A DNA stretch of 64,000 nucleotides from Lachnospiraceae bacterium (lineage in GTDB: Bacteria > Bacillota > Clostridia > Lachnospirales > Lachnospiraceae): positions 1 through 64,000 of the forward strand of contig SVDY01000011.1 of NCBI GenBank assembly GCA_015057665.1. The letters run 5' to 3'. This document shows positions 52,717 to 61,892 of this stretch, one piece after another. Under the pieces are notes generated by a model that was not told the DNA's origin, ran no database searches, and was given only the letters and a program-made list of their open reading frames with translations. How positions within the stretch are numbered: position 1 is the stretch's first letter; every line of letters begins with the position of its first letter. The position numbers were made by a program, and so were the translations under genes.

Positions 52717-53581
52717 GAGGTTTTCAAGGGATGGATTTGAATATTATCTGGAAATCGAAGCGGAAGGCGGGGAAGAATACGAATATCAGATGCTTTCTGT
52801 CAGCCGGATTGATACTCTTCTCCCTGTTAATATAATGAAAGTAAATGAGAAAAAGCAGTTGATTTATTCTGCATCCGGATACAAAACGCTGGACAGCTGT
52901 CTTGAGAAGATGGTGATAAACGGAGAGCAGATTCTGCATGTGATGGAATGTGTGCTAAAAGGTGTAGATGATGTAAGATATTATCTCCTGGCACCTAATA
53001 ATCTGGTGCTTTCTCCAGACTGCCTTTTTGTGGAACCGGATTACAGCCGGACAGGACTCATCTATGTGCCGGGATACAACAGGGACATTATCTTGCAGCT
53101 TCGTGAATTGATGGAAAGTCTTCTGGCAAGAATTGATTCTTCAGATATGCAGAGTGTGATGCTTGCATGGAAGCTGCATACCCTGATCAAAGATGACCAT
53201 ATCAGTTTAAAAGAAATCCGAAAGATTATGTCCGGATATAAAGAGAAAGGAAGGATAGAAGGACAGGTGTCAAACAGAGAGGAGTCTTTAGAGAATCGGG
53301 AATACAAAGAAGTAAAAAGTTTCTCCGCTCACAAAAAGAAAAAGCAGCCATCATTCCGGCCTGTTTCACTTCCGCTTCTTGCAGGGGGCGGTGTTACAGC
53401 GGTTTTGGCAGTTTTATTGATGATCGTGCTGGGTATGATATATACAGGAGGAATTCTTCCCTGGAAAAGAAATCTGCTCCTTTTCGTAATTATACTGCTT
53501 ATGATCAGCGGTGGAATAACAGCTGCATTATGGAAGAAAGATAAACGGATACATATACTCAGATCTCTTCGAGAGAAGTGA
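52709..53581 (+). CDS. Tad-cluster accessory protein (DUF6382-like)
   Basis: 290 residues. The N-terminal 170 residues form a soluble domain (SRIDTLLPVNIMKVNEKKQL, YLLAPNNLVLSPDCLFVEP) that I associate with proteins labelled DUF6382 in clostridial Tad loci. A basic linker and two membrane segments (about 220-243 and 251-270) follow. Homologues often carry a C-terminal FHA domain; none is present here, the protein ending just after the second membrane segment. It starts at TTG (52709) with AGGAGG ten bases upstream, overlapping the previous gene. Confidence 0.72.
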   Translation: MNKRFSRDGFEYYLEIEAEGGEEYEYQMLSVSRIDTLLPVNIMKVNEKKQLIYSASGYKTLDSCLEKMVINGEQILHVMECVLKGVDDVRYYLLAPNNLVLSPDCLFVEPDYSRTGLIYVPGYNRDIILQLRELMESLLARIDSSDMQSVMLAWKLHTLIKDDHISLKEIRKIMSGYKEKGRIEGQVSNREESLENREYKEVKSFSAHKKKKQPSFRPVSLPLLAGGGVTAVLAVLLMIVLGMIYTGGILPWKRNLLLFVIILLMISGGITAALWKKDKRIHILRSLREK

Positions 53582-53620
53582 CCTCCCCATCCATTCTTTG
53601 TACATAGGACTTTTGATGGG

Positions 53621-53644
53621 AAAAGAGGAAACTTCTCTTTTCTT
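53621..53644 (+). terminator. Terminator of the Tad operon
   Basis: AAAAGAGGAA (53621-53630) pairs with TTCTCTTTT (from 53633) with a one-base bulge, ending in a T-rich tail. Confidence 0.65.
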
Positions 53645-53652
53645 ATGTTTTA

Positions 53653-53681
53653 TTGTATGTTACAATTAATCTACGTATGCT
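53653..53681 (+). promoter_or_regulatory. dnaX promoter
   Basis: TTGTAT (53653-53658), 17 bases, TATGCT (53676-53681). The -35 lies in a small dyad TTGTA-TGT-TACAA (53653-53665). Confidence 0.7.
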
Positions 53682-53691
53682 TAAGTGAATA

Positions 53692-53736
53692 TTAGATTAG
53701 AGCATATTAGATCAAAGCACATTAGATTGGAAAGGG
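53692..53736 (+). repeat. Three degenerate 15-base tandem repeats in the dnaX leader
   Basis: TTAGAT recurs at 53692, 53707 and 53722, exactly 15 bases apart. The units are TTAGATTAGAGCATA, TTAGATCAAAGCACA and TTAGATTGGAAAGGG; the third runs into the ribosome site. Confidence 0.75.
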
Positions 53737-53748
53737 AAGGTTCATCAT

Positions 53749-55365
53749 ATGTCATACATGGCGCTCTACCGAAAATGGAGACCGGGAATATTTGAAGATG
53801 TAAAAGGGCAGGAGCATATTGTGACAGCCCTTAAGAATCAGATAAAGGCAGACCGCATTGGCCATGCTTATCTGTTTTGTGGAACAAGAGGAACCGGTAA
53901 GACAACTGTGGCAAAATTATTTGCAAGGGCTGTAAACTGTGAAAATCCAATAGAGGGAAGTCCCTGTGGAGAATGTGCCACATGCCGGGCAATTGCCAAT
54001 CAGAGTGCAATGAACGTCATTGAGATTGATGCGGCTTCCAACAATGGTGTAGATAACATTCGAGAAATCCGGGATGAGGTACAGTACTCACCTGCTGAAG
54101 GAAAGTACAAAGTATATATCATCGATGAAGTCCATATGTTATCTACAGGTGCCTTTAATGCACTTCTTAAGACTCTGGAGGAACCGCCTTCCTATGTCAT
54201 TTTCATTCTGGCAACCACTGAGGTTCATAAAATTCCGGTCACCATCTTATCCAGATGTCAGAGATATGATTTCAGACGAATCTCTGTTGATACAATTTCG
54301 CAAAGATTGATGGAATTGATGGAACGGGAAGGAATCGATGTAGAAAAGAGAGCAATCCGCTACGTGGCAAAGGCGGCAGACGGATCTATGCGTGATGCCT
54401 TAAGTCTTCTTGATCAGTGTATTGCTTTTTATCTTGGACAGAAACTGACCTATGACAACGTACTTGAAGTGCTTGGAGCGACGGATACGGAAGTGTTCAG
54501 CCGGATGCTTCGTATGATTCATGAACAGAACACGAAGGGGATATTGGACTTAATCGATCAGATTATGAGAGAAGGAAGGGAATTATCCCAGTTCGTAACG
54601 GATTTTCTCTGGTACTTAAGAAATATTCTTCTGGTGCGGACCAGCAGCGGTTCAGAAGACACTCTTGATATGTCCAGAGAGAACAGAGCGCTTCTGGAAG
54701 AAGAGGCAGAATTCATGGAAGAAGAAATCCTCATGCGGTACATCCGCATTTTGTCAGAACTGCTGAATCAGATGCGCTATTCCACGCAGAAAAGAATTCT
54801 GATGGAAGTCGGTTTTTTAAGACTTGCAAAACCACAGATGGAGACAGACACATCCAGTCTCTTACAGAGAATGCTTCAGCTAGAAGAAAAGATGGAAAAA
54901 GGTGTCTTTGTTACAGAGGGTCAGGCAGCTTTAGCAAACCGTCCTGTCAATGGCGGGGATCAGACAGGAACGCAAGTCCAAGGCGATGATTCTGTAGATG
55001 GCGGGGAATTGATTGAAAGACATTATGAACCGGCTACGGCAGAAACAGTGAAACGAATCGCTGCCGGATGGATTAAATTATCCGGACAGACCAGATATCC
55101 AATGAAGACATTTCTTTCTCAAGCTGTTGTGTTAGCCAGAGAAGACGGGAAAGGCTTAAGACTTTTGTTTCATGGAGACAATGACGGACAAATGGCAAAA
55201 AGCTATTTTGAAAAAGAAGAGCATCAGCAGGATCTAAAAGATATTCTGGCGTCTCTGACAGGTATCCTGTTAGAAATTGAGACAGGGACTTTGCAAAAAG
55301 AAGAATCTGTCCAGAAAACCATTCTGGACTTAAGTAAAATCAAAATGCCGGTTACAATGGAATAG
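53749..55365 (+). CDS. dnaX: DNA polymerase III subunit gamma/tau
   Basis: 538-residue clamp-loader ATPase. Walker A GTRGTGKTTVAKLFARAVNC, four Cys zinc module CENPIEGSPCGECATC, Walker B VYIIDEVHML and sensor 1 ILATTEVHKIPVTILSRCQ are all present. The C-terminal third (about 365-538) is the tau-type extension. I saw no A6G-type slippery sequence, so a programmed frameshift to gamma is not indicated. It leads the conserved dnaX-ybaB-recR operon. Confidence 0.96.
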   Translation: MSYMALYRKWRPGIFEDVKGQEHIVTALKNQIKADRIGHAYLFCGTRGTGKTTVAKLFARAVNCENPIEGSPCGECATCRAIANQSAMNVIEIDAASNNGVDNIREIRDEVQYSPAEGKYKVYIIDEVHMLSTGAFNALLKTLEEPPSYVIFILATTEVHKIPVTILSRCQRYDFRRISVDTISQRLMELMEREGIDVEKRAIRYVAKAADGSMRDALSLLDQCIAFYLGQKLTYDNVLEVLGATDTEVFSRMLRMIHEQNTKGILDLIDQIMREGRELSQFVTDFLWYLRNILLVRTSSGSEDTLDMSRENRALLEEEAEFMEEEILMRYIRILSELLNQMRYSTQKRILMEVGFLRLAKPQMETDTSSLLQRMLQLEEKMEKGVFVTEGQAALANRPVNGGDQTGTQVQGDDSVDGGELIERHYEPATAETVKRIAAGWIKLSGQTRYPMKTFLSQAVVLAREDGKGLRLLFHGDNDGQMAKSYFEKEEHQQDLKDILASLTGILLEIETGTLQKEESVQKTILDLSKIKMPVTME

Positions 55366-55393
55366 GAACCGGATCAATAAGGAGGAACATATT

Positions 55394-55738
55394 ATGGCAA
55401 AACGTGGTGGATTTCCAGGAGGAATGCCTGGCAATATGAATAATTTAATGAAACAGGCTCAGAAAATGCAGAAACAGATGGAAGAGGCACAGAAAACTCT
55501 TCAGGAGACAGACTATGAAGGAACAGCCGGCGGCGGTGTAGTAAAAGTAGTTGTATCTGGAAGCAAAGTAGTAAAATCAGTAAGTCTTGCAGAAGAAGTT
55601 GTAGACCCTGATGATATTGAAATGTTAGAGGATTTAATTGTTGCAGCAACAAATGAAGCATTAAGAGCCATGGAAGATGATGCTCAGAACAAGATGGGCA
55701 GATTGACCGGAGGCCTTGGCGGAGGATTCGGATTTTAA
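55394..55738 (+). CDS. ybaB: YbaB/EbfC nucleoid-associated protein
   Basis: 114 residues. The N-terminal 18 are Gly/Met/Asn-rich ([20 protein letters not shown]), then the YbaB core: [15 protein letters not shown] helix, [18 protein letters not shown] strand region and the C-terminal helix [15 protein letters not shown]. It binds DNA as a dimer. AAGGAGG lies upstream; its TAA overlaps the recR ATG by one base (TAATG), implying coupled translation. Confidence 0.94.
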   Translation: MAKRGGFPGGMPGNMNNLMKQAQKMQKQMEEAQKTLQETDYEGTAGGGVVKVVVSGSKVVKSVSLAEEVVDPDDIEMLEDLIVAATNEALRAMEDDAQNKMGRLTGGLGGGFGF

Positions 55739-56334
55739 TGAACTATTATAGCAGCCAGATCTCCAGTCTGATTGAGGAACTTTCCCGTTTGCCGGGAATC
55801 GGACCCAAATCGGCCCAGAGACTGGCCTTTCATATTATAAACATGCCTAAGGATCAGGTGGAAAAACTTTCTGCCACCATTATGGAAGCGAAGAACAAGG
55901 TCTGCTATTGCAGGAATTGCTGGACACTGACAGATCATGAGCTCTGTCCCATCTGTGCCAGCGAGAAGAGAGACCATTCAACTATTATGGTCGTAGAGAA
56001 TTCCAGAGATCTTGCAGCATATGAAAAAACAGGAAAGTTTGATGGAGTATATCATGTGCTTCACGGAGCAATCTCCCCAATGCTGGGAATTGGTCCCGGC
56101 GACATAAAATTAAAAGAGCTGATGGAGCGTCTTCAGGGAGATGTAAAAGAATTGATTCTTGCCACGAATTCCAGTCTGGAGGGCGAAACCACAGCCATGT
56201 ATATTACAAAACTTGTGAAACCCACAGGGATTAAAGTAAGTAAGATTGCAAGCGGCGTGCCCGTAGGCGGAGATTTGGAGTATATTGACGAAGTTACTCT
56301 CCTTCGTGCGCTGGAAGGCCGCGTTGAATTATAG
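55738..56334 (+). CDS. recR: Recombination protein RecR
   Basis: 198 residues, the family's usual length: helix-hairpin-helix [19 protein letters not shown], four-Cys zinc finger [18 protein letters not shown] and a Toprim domain with [14 protein letters not shown] and [15 protein letters not shown]. It acts with RecO and RecF in gap repair. Last gene of the dnaX operon. Confidence 0.96.
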   Translation: MNYYSSQISSLIEELSRLPGIGPKSAQRLAFHIINMPKDQVEKLSATIMEAKNKVCYCRNCWTLTDHELCPICASEKRDHSTIMVVENSRDLAAYEKTGKFDGVYHVLHGAISPMLGIGPGDIKLKELMERLQGDVKELILATNSSLEGETTAMYITKLVKPTGIKVSKIASGVPVGGDLEYIDEVTLLRALEGRVEL

Positions 56335-56471
56335 ATAGAATTTGACGATATCAAGTGTCAGTATTTCAAAAGGGATCTCCCGCTTTCATTGTGTGGAGCA
56401 TTAAATGGTGATTCCTGCTTGAACAAAAGGACCTCAGTCCCCAGTCGGGACGTAGATGAAAGAGGTGGAAG

Positions 56472-58682
56472 ATGAGACAGAATATGGGAGAAAATAGAAA
56501 ACGTGAAGAATTGCTCCGCATTCAATACGGAGATTGCGATAATCCTCATAGTGTTCTCGGCAGACATCTGTCAGGTGACGGACAGATTATCCGTGCCTAT
56601 CATCCGGATGCATGCGGGATGTGTCTGCTGTTTTCCGACGGGCGCAGATATGGAATGGAACGCGCATATGGTACCGATATCTTTGCAGTCTGTTTTCCGG
56701 GAAGGGACAAGACAGCATATCAGCTGGAAGCATGGTTTCCCGATGGAAACAGCTATATTTATGGAGACCCCTATTCATACAGGTCAAGGATTACGGAAGA
56801 AGATCTCTATCTTTTTGGAAAAGGCATTCATTATAAGATTTATGAAAAACTTGGTGCCCATCCGATGATGATAGACGGGGTCAAAGGTGTTTATTTTGCT
56901 GTGTGGGCGCCGGCTGCCAGAAGAGTCAGCGTCGTGGGAGATTTCTGTCTCTGGGATGGAAGACGATATCAGATGAGGCGCCACGGCTCCATGGGTATTT
57001 TTGAAATCTTTATTCCGGGAATGGATGTTGGAACCATCTACAAATTCGAGATCAAAACAAAAGAAGGACGGCTTCTTTTAAAAACAGATCCTTACGGATA
57101 CAGCACTCAGCTTAGACCAGGCAGCTCTTCTATAGTAACAGATCTTAGCACCTATCATTGGGATGATCAGAGGTATATGAGATTGCGCAAAAAGAGCGAT
57201 TTTCGAAAAATGCCCATGGCTGTCTATGAAGTCCATCTTCCTTCCTGGAGAAGGAAAGGGCGCAACGAGAGCGAAATGCTCTCTTATCAGGAACTGGCTC
57301 ATCAGCTTGCAGATTATGTAAAAGATATGGGATATACCCATGTGGAACTGGTGGGCATCTGTGAACATCCTCTGGATGGTTCCTGGGGATATCAGGTGAC
57401 TGGCTATTACGCGCCTACTTCAAGACATGGCAGGCCGGAAGACTTCATGTATTTTGTTGATTATCTTCATAATAAGGGAATCGGAGTAATCCTCGACTGG
57501 GTTCCGGGACATTTCCCAAAAGATTCCCATGGTCTTGTCCGCTTTGACGGAACCTGTCTTTATGAACATCCGGATCCTAAAAAAGGGGAACAGCCTCAGT
57601 GGAATACGCTGGTCTTTGACTATAGCAAAACAGAGGTGAAAAACTTTCTCATTGCCAATGCACTGTTTTGGCTGAAAAAGTTCCATATTGATGGAATCCG
57701 TGTGGATGCGGTGGCATCCATGCTGTATCTTGATTTTGGAAGAGAGCATGGAGGATGGATTCCAAACCGCTATGGCGGCAGAGAGAATCTGGAGGCAATA
57801 GAGTTTATAAAACATCTGAATTCCATTATAAAAAAACAGTGCGAGGGAGCTTTTATGATTGCAGAAGAGTCCTCTGCCTGGCATCAGGTGACAGGAGAAC
57901 CGGAACAGGGCGGCCTTGGTTTTGATATGAAATGGAATATGGGCTGGATGCATGACTTTCTCAAATATATGAGACAGGATCCGGCTCAGAGAGGAGCCTT
58001 TCATCACGACCTTATCTTCAGCATGGCCTATGTCTATGATGAACAGTTTATTCAGGTCTTATCCCATGACGAAGTCGTTCACGGGAAAGGGTCCATGATT
58101 CAAAAGATGCCGGGGATAGATGAAGAAAAATTTGCCAATCTGCGTCTTGCATACGGATTCATGTTTGCTCATCCGGGAAAGAAGCTTCTGTTTATGGGAC
58201 AGGAATTTGCCCAGTGGTCTGAATGGAACGAAAGCAAAAGCCTGGAATGGCATCTTCTTAACTATGGAAGTCATGTCAGAATGCAGCATTATGTAAGCAC
58301 TCTGCTTCATTTATACAAAAAATACAAAGCCTTCTATGAACTTGATTATGATCGGAAAGGCTTTGAATGGATCAGCAGAAACAATTCGGATCAAAGTGTA
58401 ATCAGTTTTGTACGGCGGAGCGGGGATGGAAGGAAAAATATTCTGTTTCTTTGTAATTTCCGTAAAACCGGCTATGAAAGATACCGGATCGGAGTTCCCG
58501 GCCAAGGTCTTTATAAATTGATCCTTAACACAGATGACAAAAAGTATGGCGGGGAAGGAAAGTATAAAGTGAAGAAAAGACAGATGTCTGAGCATTGGGT
58601 GTGTGACGGAATGGGGTACAGTATAGAAACAGCCCTGCCGCCTCTTTCCATGCTGGCATTTGAATACTCAGAAGAAAGATAA
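56472..58682 (+). CDS. glgB: 1,4-alpha-glucan branching enzyme
   Basis: 736-residue GH13/CBM48 enzyme that introduces alpha-1,6 branches into glycogen. It has an extra N-terminal domain (about 1-105), a CBM48 (about 115-220, GVYFAVWAPAARRVSVVGDF) and the catalytic barrel with GIRVDAVASMLYLDF (nucleophile Asp), FMIAEESSAWHQV (acid/base Glu) and VLSHDEVVHGKGSM (stabilising Asp). No glgA, glgC or glgP is nearby. GAGGTGG lies upstream of ATG. The 137-base gap before it contains GTCCC-CAGTC-GGGAC and other GC-rich segments but no recognised riboswitch. Confidence 0.95.
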   Translation: MRQNMGENRKREELLRIQYGDCDNPHSVLGRHLSGDGQIIRAYHPDACGMCLLFSDGRRYGMERAYGTDIFAVCFPGRDKTAYQLEAWFPDGNSYIYGDPYSYRSRITEEDLYLFGKGIHYKIYEKLGAHPMMIDGVKGVYFAVWAPAARRVSVVGDFCLWDGRRYQMRRHGSMGIFEIFIPGMDVGTIYKFEIKTKEGRLLLKTDPYGYSTQLRPGSSSIVTDLSTYHWDDQRYMRLRKKSDFRKMPMAVYEVHLPSWRRKGRNESEMLSYQELAHQLADYVKDMGYTHVELVGICEHPLDGSWGYQVTGYYAPTSRHGRPEDFMYFVDYLHNKGIGVILDWVPGHFPKDSHGLVRFDGTCLYEHPDPKKGEQPQWNTLVFDYSKTEVKNFLIANALFWLKKFHIDGIRVDAVASMLYLDFGREHGGWIPNRYGGRENLEAIEFIKHLNSIIKKQCEGAFMIAEESSAWHQVTGEPEQGGLGFDMKWNMGWMHDFLKYMRQDPAQRGAFHHDLIFSMAYVYDEQFIQVLSHDEVVHGKGSMIQKMPGIDEEKFANLRLAYGFMFAHPGKKLLFMGQEFAQWSEWNESKSLEWHLLNYGSHVRMQHYVSTLLHLYKKYKAFYELDYDRKGFEWISRNNSDQSVISFVRRSGDGRKNILFLCNFRKTGYERYRIGVPGQGLYKLILNTDDKKYGGEGKYKVKKRQMSEHWVCDGMGYSIETALPPLSMLAFEYSEER

Positions 58683-58710
58683 CCGGTCATCGAAACCATG
58701 GCTGAAAAGA

Positions 58711-58786
58711 CAACTGTAAAAAACAGATGTAATAGACAACAGTAAAAGACAATTGAAAAATAACTGTAAAACATAACTGGAAAGGA
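58711..58786 (+). repeat. Degenerate 13-base tandem repeats upstream of hit
   Basis: Copies related to CAACTGTAAAAGA begin at 58711, 58724, 58737, 58750, 58761 and 58774, mostly 13 bases apart. The array ends in the ribosome site of the hit gene. It covers most of the 112-base gap after glgB. Confidence 0.7.
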
Positions 58787-58794
58787 AGAAAAAG

Positions 58795-59214
58795 ATGAAA
58801 AAAGACGATTGTATTTTTTGCAAAATCGCAAATGGAGAGATTCCATCTGCCACAGTATATGAGGACGAATTATTCCGTGTAATTTTAGATATAGCACCGG
58901 CTGTCAAAGGCCACGCTCTTATTCTCCCAAAAGAGCATTATGATAATCTCTGGGCTCTTGGCAAAGAGGAATCTGAAAGAGTAATGAATCTTGCAGCAAA
59001 AGTATCTGAAGCTCAGAAGAAAGCCCTTGGCTGTGACGGTATTAACCTTTTACAGAATAACGGCGTTGCTGCAGGACAGACCGTATTTCATTTCCACATG
59101 CATTTGATTCCGCGTTATGATGATGACAAAGTAACGATTCCATGGAACACATTAAGTTATGCAGAAGGAGAAGCAGCAAAAGTCTGTGAAACAATCAAAG
59201 CAGCCATGCAATAA
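58795..59214 (+). CDS. hit: HIT-family nucleotide hydrolase
   Basis: 139 residues. CIFCKIANGEIPSATVYED is the standard opening with two zinc-type cysteines, and the histidine triad is HFHMHLIPR. Such proteins hydrolyse AMP-lysine-type or dinucleotide substrates; the cellular role is not clear. GGAAGG lies upstream; the flavin reductase gene follows after 14 bases. Confidence 0.93.
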   Translation: MKKDDCIFCKIANGEIPSATVYEDELFRVILDIAPAVKGHALILPKEHYDNLWALGKEESERVMNLAAKVSEAQKKALGCDGINLLQNNGVAAGQTVFHFHMHLIPRYDDDKVTIPWNTLSYAEGEAAKVCETIKAAMQ

Positions 59215-59228
59215 GAAGGAGAGAATCT

Positions 59229-59798
59229 ATGGCGAAAATCAGCTGGAAACCGGGGAACATGGTCTATCCCCTTCCTGCCGTAATGGCAACCGTAAGAGGA
59301 AAAGACGGTAAAGACAATATTATAACCATTGCATGGACAGGAACTGTATGCAGTGATCCTGCAATGCTCTACATTTCCGTAAGAAAAGAGCGCCATTCTT
59401 ATAATATGCTGAAAGAAACCGGAGAATTTGTGGTCAACCTGACTACAGAAGAACTGTGTAAGGCGACAGATTACTGTGGTGTCCGTTCCGGTGCCAAAGT
59501 AGACAAATTCAAAGAAACAGGGCTTACAAAGGAAGAGGCAAAGGTGGTAAACTGTGCCATGATCAAAGATAGTCCGGTGAATATCGAATGTAAAGTAAAA
59601 GAAATTATTCCTCTTGGATCTCATGATATGTTCCTTGCAGAGGTGGTAAATGTCAATGTGGATGATGCATATATGGAGGAGAATGGAAGATTTGACCTTT
59701 CCAAAGCCAATCCTCTCGTGTACTCTCACGGAACTTACTATAAAACAGGGAAAAAACTGGGTACGTTCGGCTATTCTGTTAAGAAGAAGAAAAAGTAA
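59229..59798 (+). CDS. Flavin reductase-like FMN-binding protein
   Basis: 189 residues of the flavin reductase split-barrel family: MVYPLPAVMATVRGKDG, ITIAWTGTVCSDPAMLYISV (FMN contact) and the C-terminal NPLVYSHGTYYKTGKKLGTF. Clostridial relatives bind FMN and may act in reduction of small molecules or electron transfer to rubredoxin-like partners; no partner is adjacent. It probably forms a two-gene unit with hit. Ends in a Lys-rich tail. Confidence 0.86.
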   Translation: MAKISWKPGNMVYPLPAVMATVRGKDGKDNIITIAWTGTVCSDPAMLYISVRKERHSYNMLKETGEFVVNLTTEELCKATDYCGVRSGAKVDKFKETGLTKEEAKVVNCAMIKDSPVNIECKVKEIIPLGSHDMFLAEVVNVNVDDAYMEENGRFDLSKANPLVYSHGTYYKTGKKLGTFGYSVKKKKK

Positions 59799-59807
59799 AA
59801 AACATAA

Positions 59808-59835
59808 TTTACAAATGCATGAGATATGATATAAT
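59808..59835 (+). promoter_or_regulatory. murA promoter
   Basis: TTTACA (59808-59813), 16 bases, TATAAT (59830-59835). The leader of about 110 bases includes a hairpin (AGCATTAGTA with TACTATGCT, about 59851-59874, one bulge). Confidence 0.7.
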
Positions 59836-59950
59836 AAACTGTAATAAAATAGCATTAGTATGGTTTACTATGCTCATTACCAGTCTTAACATAGGACTAT
59901 TTTGAAAAATACAAGGCTTAATACAGCATTTATTATATTAGAGGTGCAAT

Positions 59951-61255
59951 ATGAAACAGTATGTGATTAAGGGCGGAACCCCTCTTGTTGGAGAAGTCGT
60001 AATCGGTGGTGCAAAGAACTCTGCACTGGGAATTCTCGCAGCGGCTGTTATGACAGACGGCGAATGTCATATCGACAATCTTCCAAATGTAAGCGACATT
60101 AACGTTCTTCTTCAGGCAATGGAGCAGATCGGAGCGACCGTAGACAGAATTGGACCCCATGAAGTAGTTATCAGTGGAAAAACCATCGATGGAGATGGTG
60201 ATTTAATTGTAGATAATGAATTTATCAGAAAGATCAGAGCATCCTATTATTTTATCGGCGCTCTTCTGGGCAAATACAAAAAGGCTCATGTTGCACTCCC
60301 TGGAGGATGTGCTATCGGTGCCCGTCCTATTGACCAGCACATTAAGGGCTTTGAGGCGCTTGGTGCAACCGTAGAGATCAGTGGCGGCATGATTCATGTT
60401 GTGGCCGAAGAACTGATTGGCAAGCACATTTTCATGGACGTAGTATCCGTAGGTGCAACCATCAATGTGATGATGGCAGCAGCTATGGCCAAGGGCAACA
60501 CCATTATTGAGAATGCGGCCAAAGAGCCTCACGTAGTTGATGCGGCCAACTTCTTAAACAGCATGGGTGCCAACATTAAGGGTGCAGGAACTGATGTAAT
60601 CCGAATTAAAGGAGTAGAGAAGTTCCATAATACGACCTATTCTATTATTCCTGATCAGATTGAGGCCGGCACATTTATGACAGCGGCGGCAACAACAAAG
60701 GGTGATATTATTATCCGTAACGTTATTCCACGACATTTAGAACCAATCTCTCAGAAGTTACAGGAGATGGGAGCTGTCGTAGAATCTGCTGATGATGCGG
60801 TACGTGTCATTGCAAGCGGAAGATTAAAACCTACACAGATTAAAACACTTCCTTATCCTGGATTCCCAACAGATATGCAGCCACAGATGGCAGCAGCCAT
60901 GGCTCTTTCTGATGGTACATCCGTAATCCGGGAGACTATTTTTGAAAACCGTTTCCTTTATGTGGACGAGCTCAATAAGATGGGAGCTCAGATCACAACA
61001 GAGGGAACTCAGAAGGCCGTCATTCAGGGCGTGGAAGGATACAAAGGTGCAGATGTAGTGGCACCGGACCTTCGTGCCGGAGCAGCACTTGTAATTGCAG
61101 GTCTCGCTGCCGATGGTTATACAACTGTCAGTGACATCAAGTATATTCTCCGCGGGTATGAGCAGTTTGATGAAAAGCTTAGAAACTTAGGAGGCTGTAT
61201 CGAGTTAGTCGAAACAGAAGAAGAAGCCGAAGCTTTTAAACAGCGTACCAGATAA
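59951..61255 (+). CDS. murA: UDP-N-acetylglucosamine 1-carboxyvinyltransferase
   Basis: 434-residue first committed enzyme of peptidoglycan synthesis, transferring enolpyruvate from PEP to UDP-GlcNAc. Active-site Cys120 lies in LPGGCAIGARP, so the enzyme should be fosfomycin-sensitive. KNSALGILAAAV and FPTDMQPQMAAAM are further landmarks. It precedes a small membrane-protein gene, metK and ftsW. GAGGTGCAAT lies upstream of ATG. Confidence 0.95.
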   Translation: MKQYVIKGGTPLVGEVVIGGAKNSALGILAAAVMTDGECHIDNLPNVSDINVLLQAMEQIGATVDRIGPHEVVISGKTIDGDGDLIVDNEFIRKIRASYYFIGALLGKYKKAHVALPGGCAIGARPIDQHIKGFEALGATVEISGGMIHVVAEELIGKHIFMDVVSVGATINVMMAAAMAKGNTIIENAAKEPHVVDAANFLNSMGANIKGAGTDVIRIKGVEKFHNTTYSIIPDQIEAGTFMTAAATTKGDIIIRNVIPRHLEPISQKLQEMGAVVESADDAVRVIASGRLKPTQIKTLPYPGFPTDMQPQMAAAMALSDGTSVIRETIFENRFLYVDELNKMGAQITTEGTQKAVIQGVEGYKGADVVAPDLRAGAALVIAGLAADGYTTVSDIKYILRGYEQFDEKLRNLGGCIELVETEEEAEAFKQRTR

Positions 61256-61322
61256 TCAGAACATACTCAGTCAGAACCTATTGAGTAAGATAGAACATAT
61301 TAAGAGAAAAGGAATACTACCA

Positions 61323-61841
61323 ATGAGACAGATGAAAGCACAAAAAGGAATGTACCGGGCAGCCGGTTGGATTGAAGTATTTGTATCAATCGTTGTATTA
61401 GTTGCACTGCTTGTTTTTTCGGCGGGATTGATTAAGGAGTTCTATACGGTTGTTCTCAATAACGGCGGTGATCCGGACGTGTTATCCGATTTCCTTGGAA
61501 GCGCATTCCAGATTGTCATCGGCGTTGAGTTCATCAAGATGCTCTGCAAACATACACCTGCCACAGTTGTAGAAGTTCTGATGTTTGCAATCGCAAGACA
61601 GATGGTAGTAGAACATTCTACACCTCTTGAGAACCTGATTTGTATTGCAGGTATTACCATTCTTTTTGCAATCCGCCGTTTCCTTTTTACAGATAGTGAT
61701 AAGGAAGACCACTATCAGGAAAATATCGCCGTAGTGGAAGACGTAGAGAAAGAAGAATGTGAACCATGTCTGTGTATTGAAAATGAAGACGAGGCAGAAG
61801 CTTCCGTGTTGGAAGAATCCGCTGGATTAGAAGAGGCATAA
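61323..61841 (+). CDS. PsiE-like membrane protein
   Basis: 172 residues with four predicted membrane segments (about 15-37, 55-75, 80-100, 103-118) resembling phosphate-starvation-inducible PsiE: FIKMLCKHTPATVVEVLMFA and RQMVVEHSTPLENLICIAGI. An acidic 50-residue tail (DVEKEECEPCLCIENEDEAE) with a CxxCxC motif follows; I do not know it from PsiE. Function of the family is unknown. ATG at 61323 has AAAAGGA nine bases upstream. The leader carries repeats of AGAACATA (61258, 61273, 61292). Confidence 0.78.
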   Translation: MRQMKAQKGMYRAAGWIEVFVSIVVLVALLVFSAGLIKEFYTVVLNNGGDPDVLSDFLGSAFQIVIGVEFIKMLCKHTPATVVEVLMFAIARQMVVEHSTPLENLICIAGITILFAIRRFLFTDSDKEDHYQENIAVVEDVEKEECEPCLCIENEDEAEASVLEESAGLEEA

Positions 61842-61892
61842 AGCAGACAGATTTTATGGAGCAAGAAATCCATTTTCAATGAGAATATATGG

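Noticed and set aside
53692-53736. CRISPR array
   Set aside because: Units of 15 bases with no unique spacers of constant size, degenerate, and no cas genes anywhere in the window.
53582-53748. SRP RNA (ffs), which often lies near tadA and dnaX in Firmicutes
   Set aside because: The gap before dnaX holds a terminator, a promoter and 15-base repeats; no SRP Alu or GGAA-tetraloop domain was seen. The tadA flank was also negative.
53749-55365. Programmed frameshift in dnaX
   Set aside because: No A6G-type slippery heptamer with a downstream stem was found; the single frame gives a normal tau-like product.
56335-56471. Structured RNA ahead of glgB
   Set aside because: Only short stems such as GTCCC-CAGTC-GGGAC can be drawn; nothing matches a known class, so it is mentioned only in the glgB entry.
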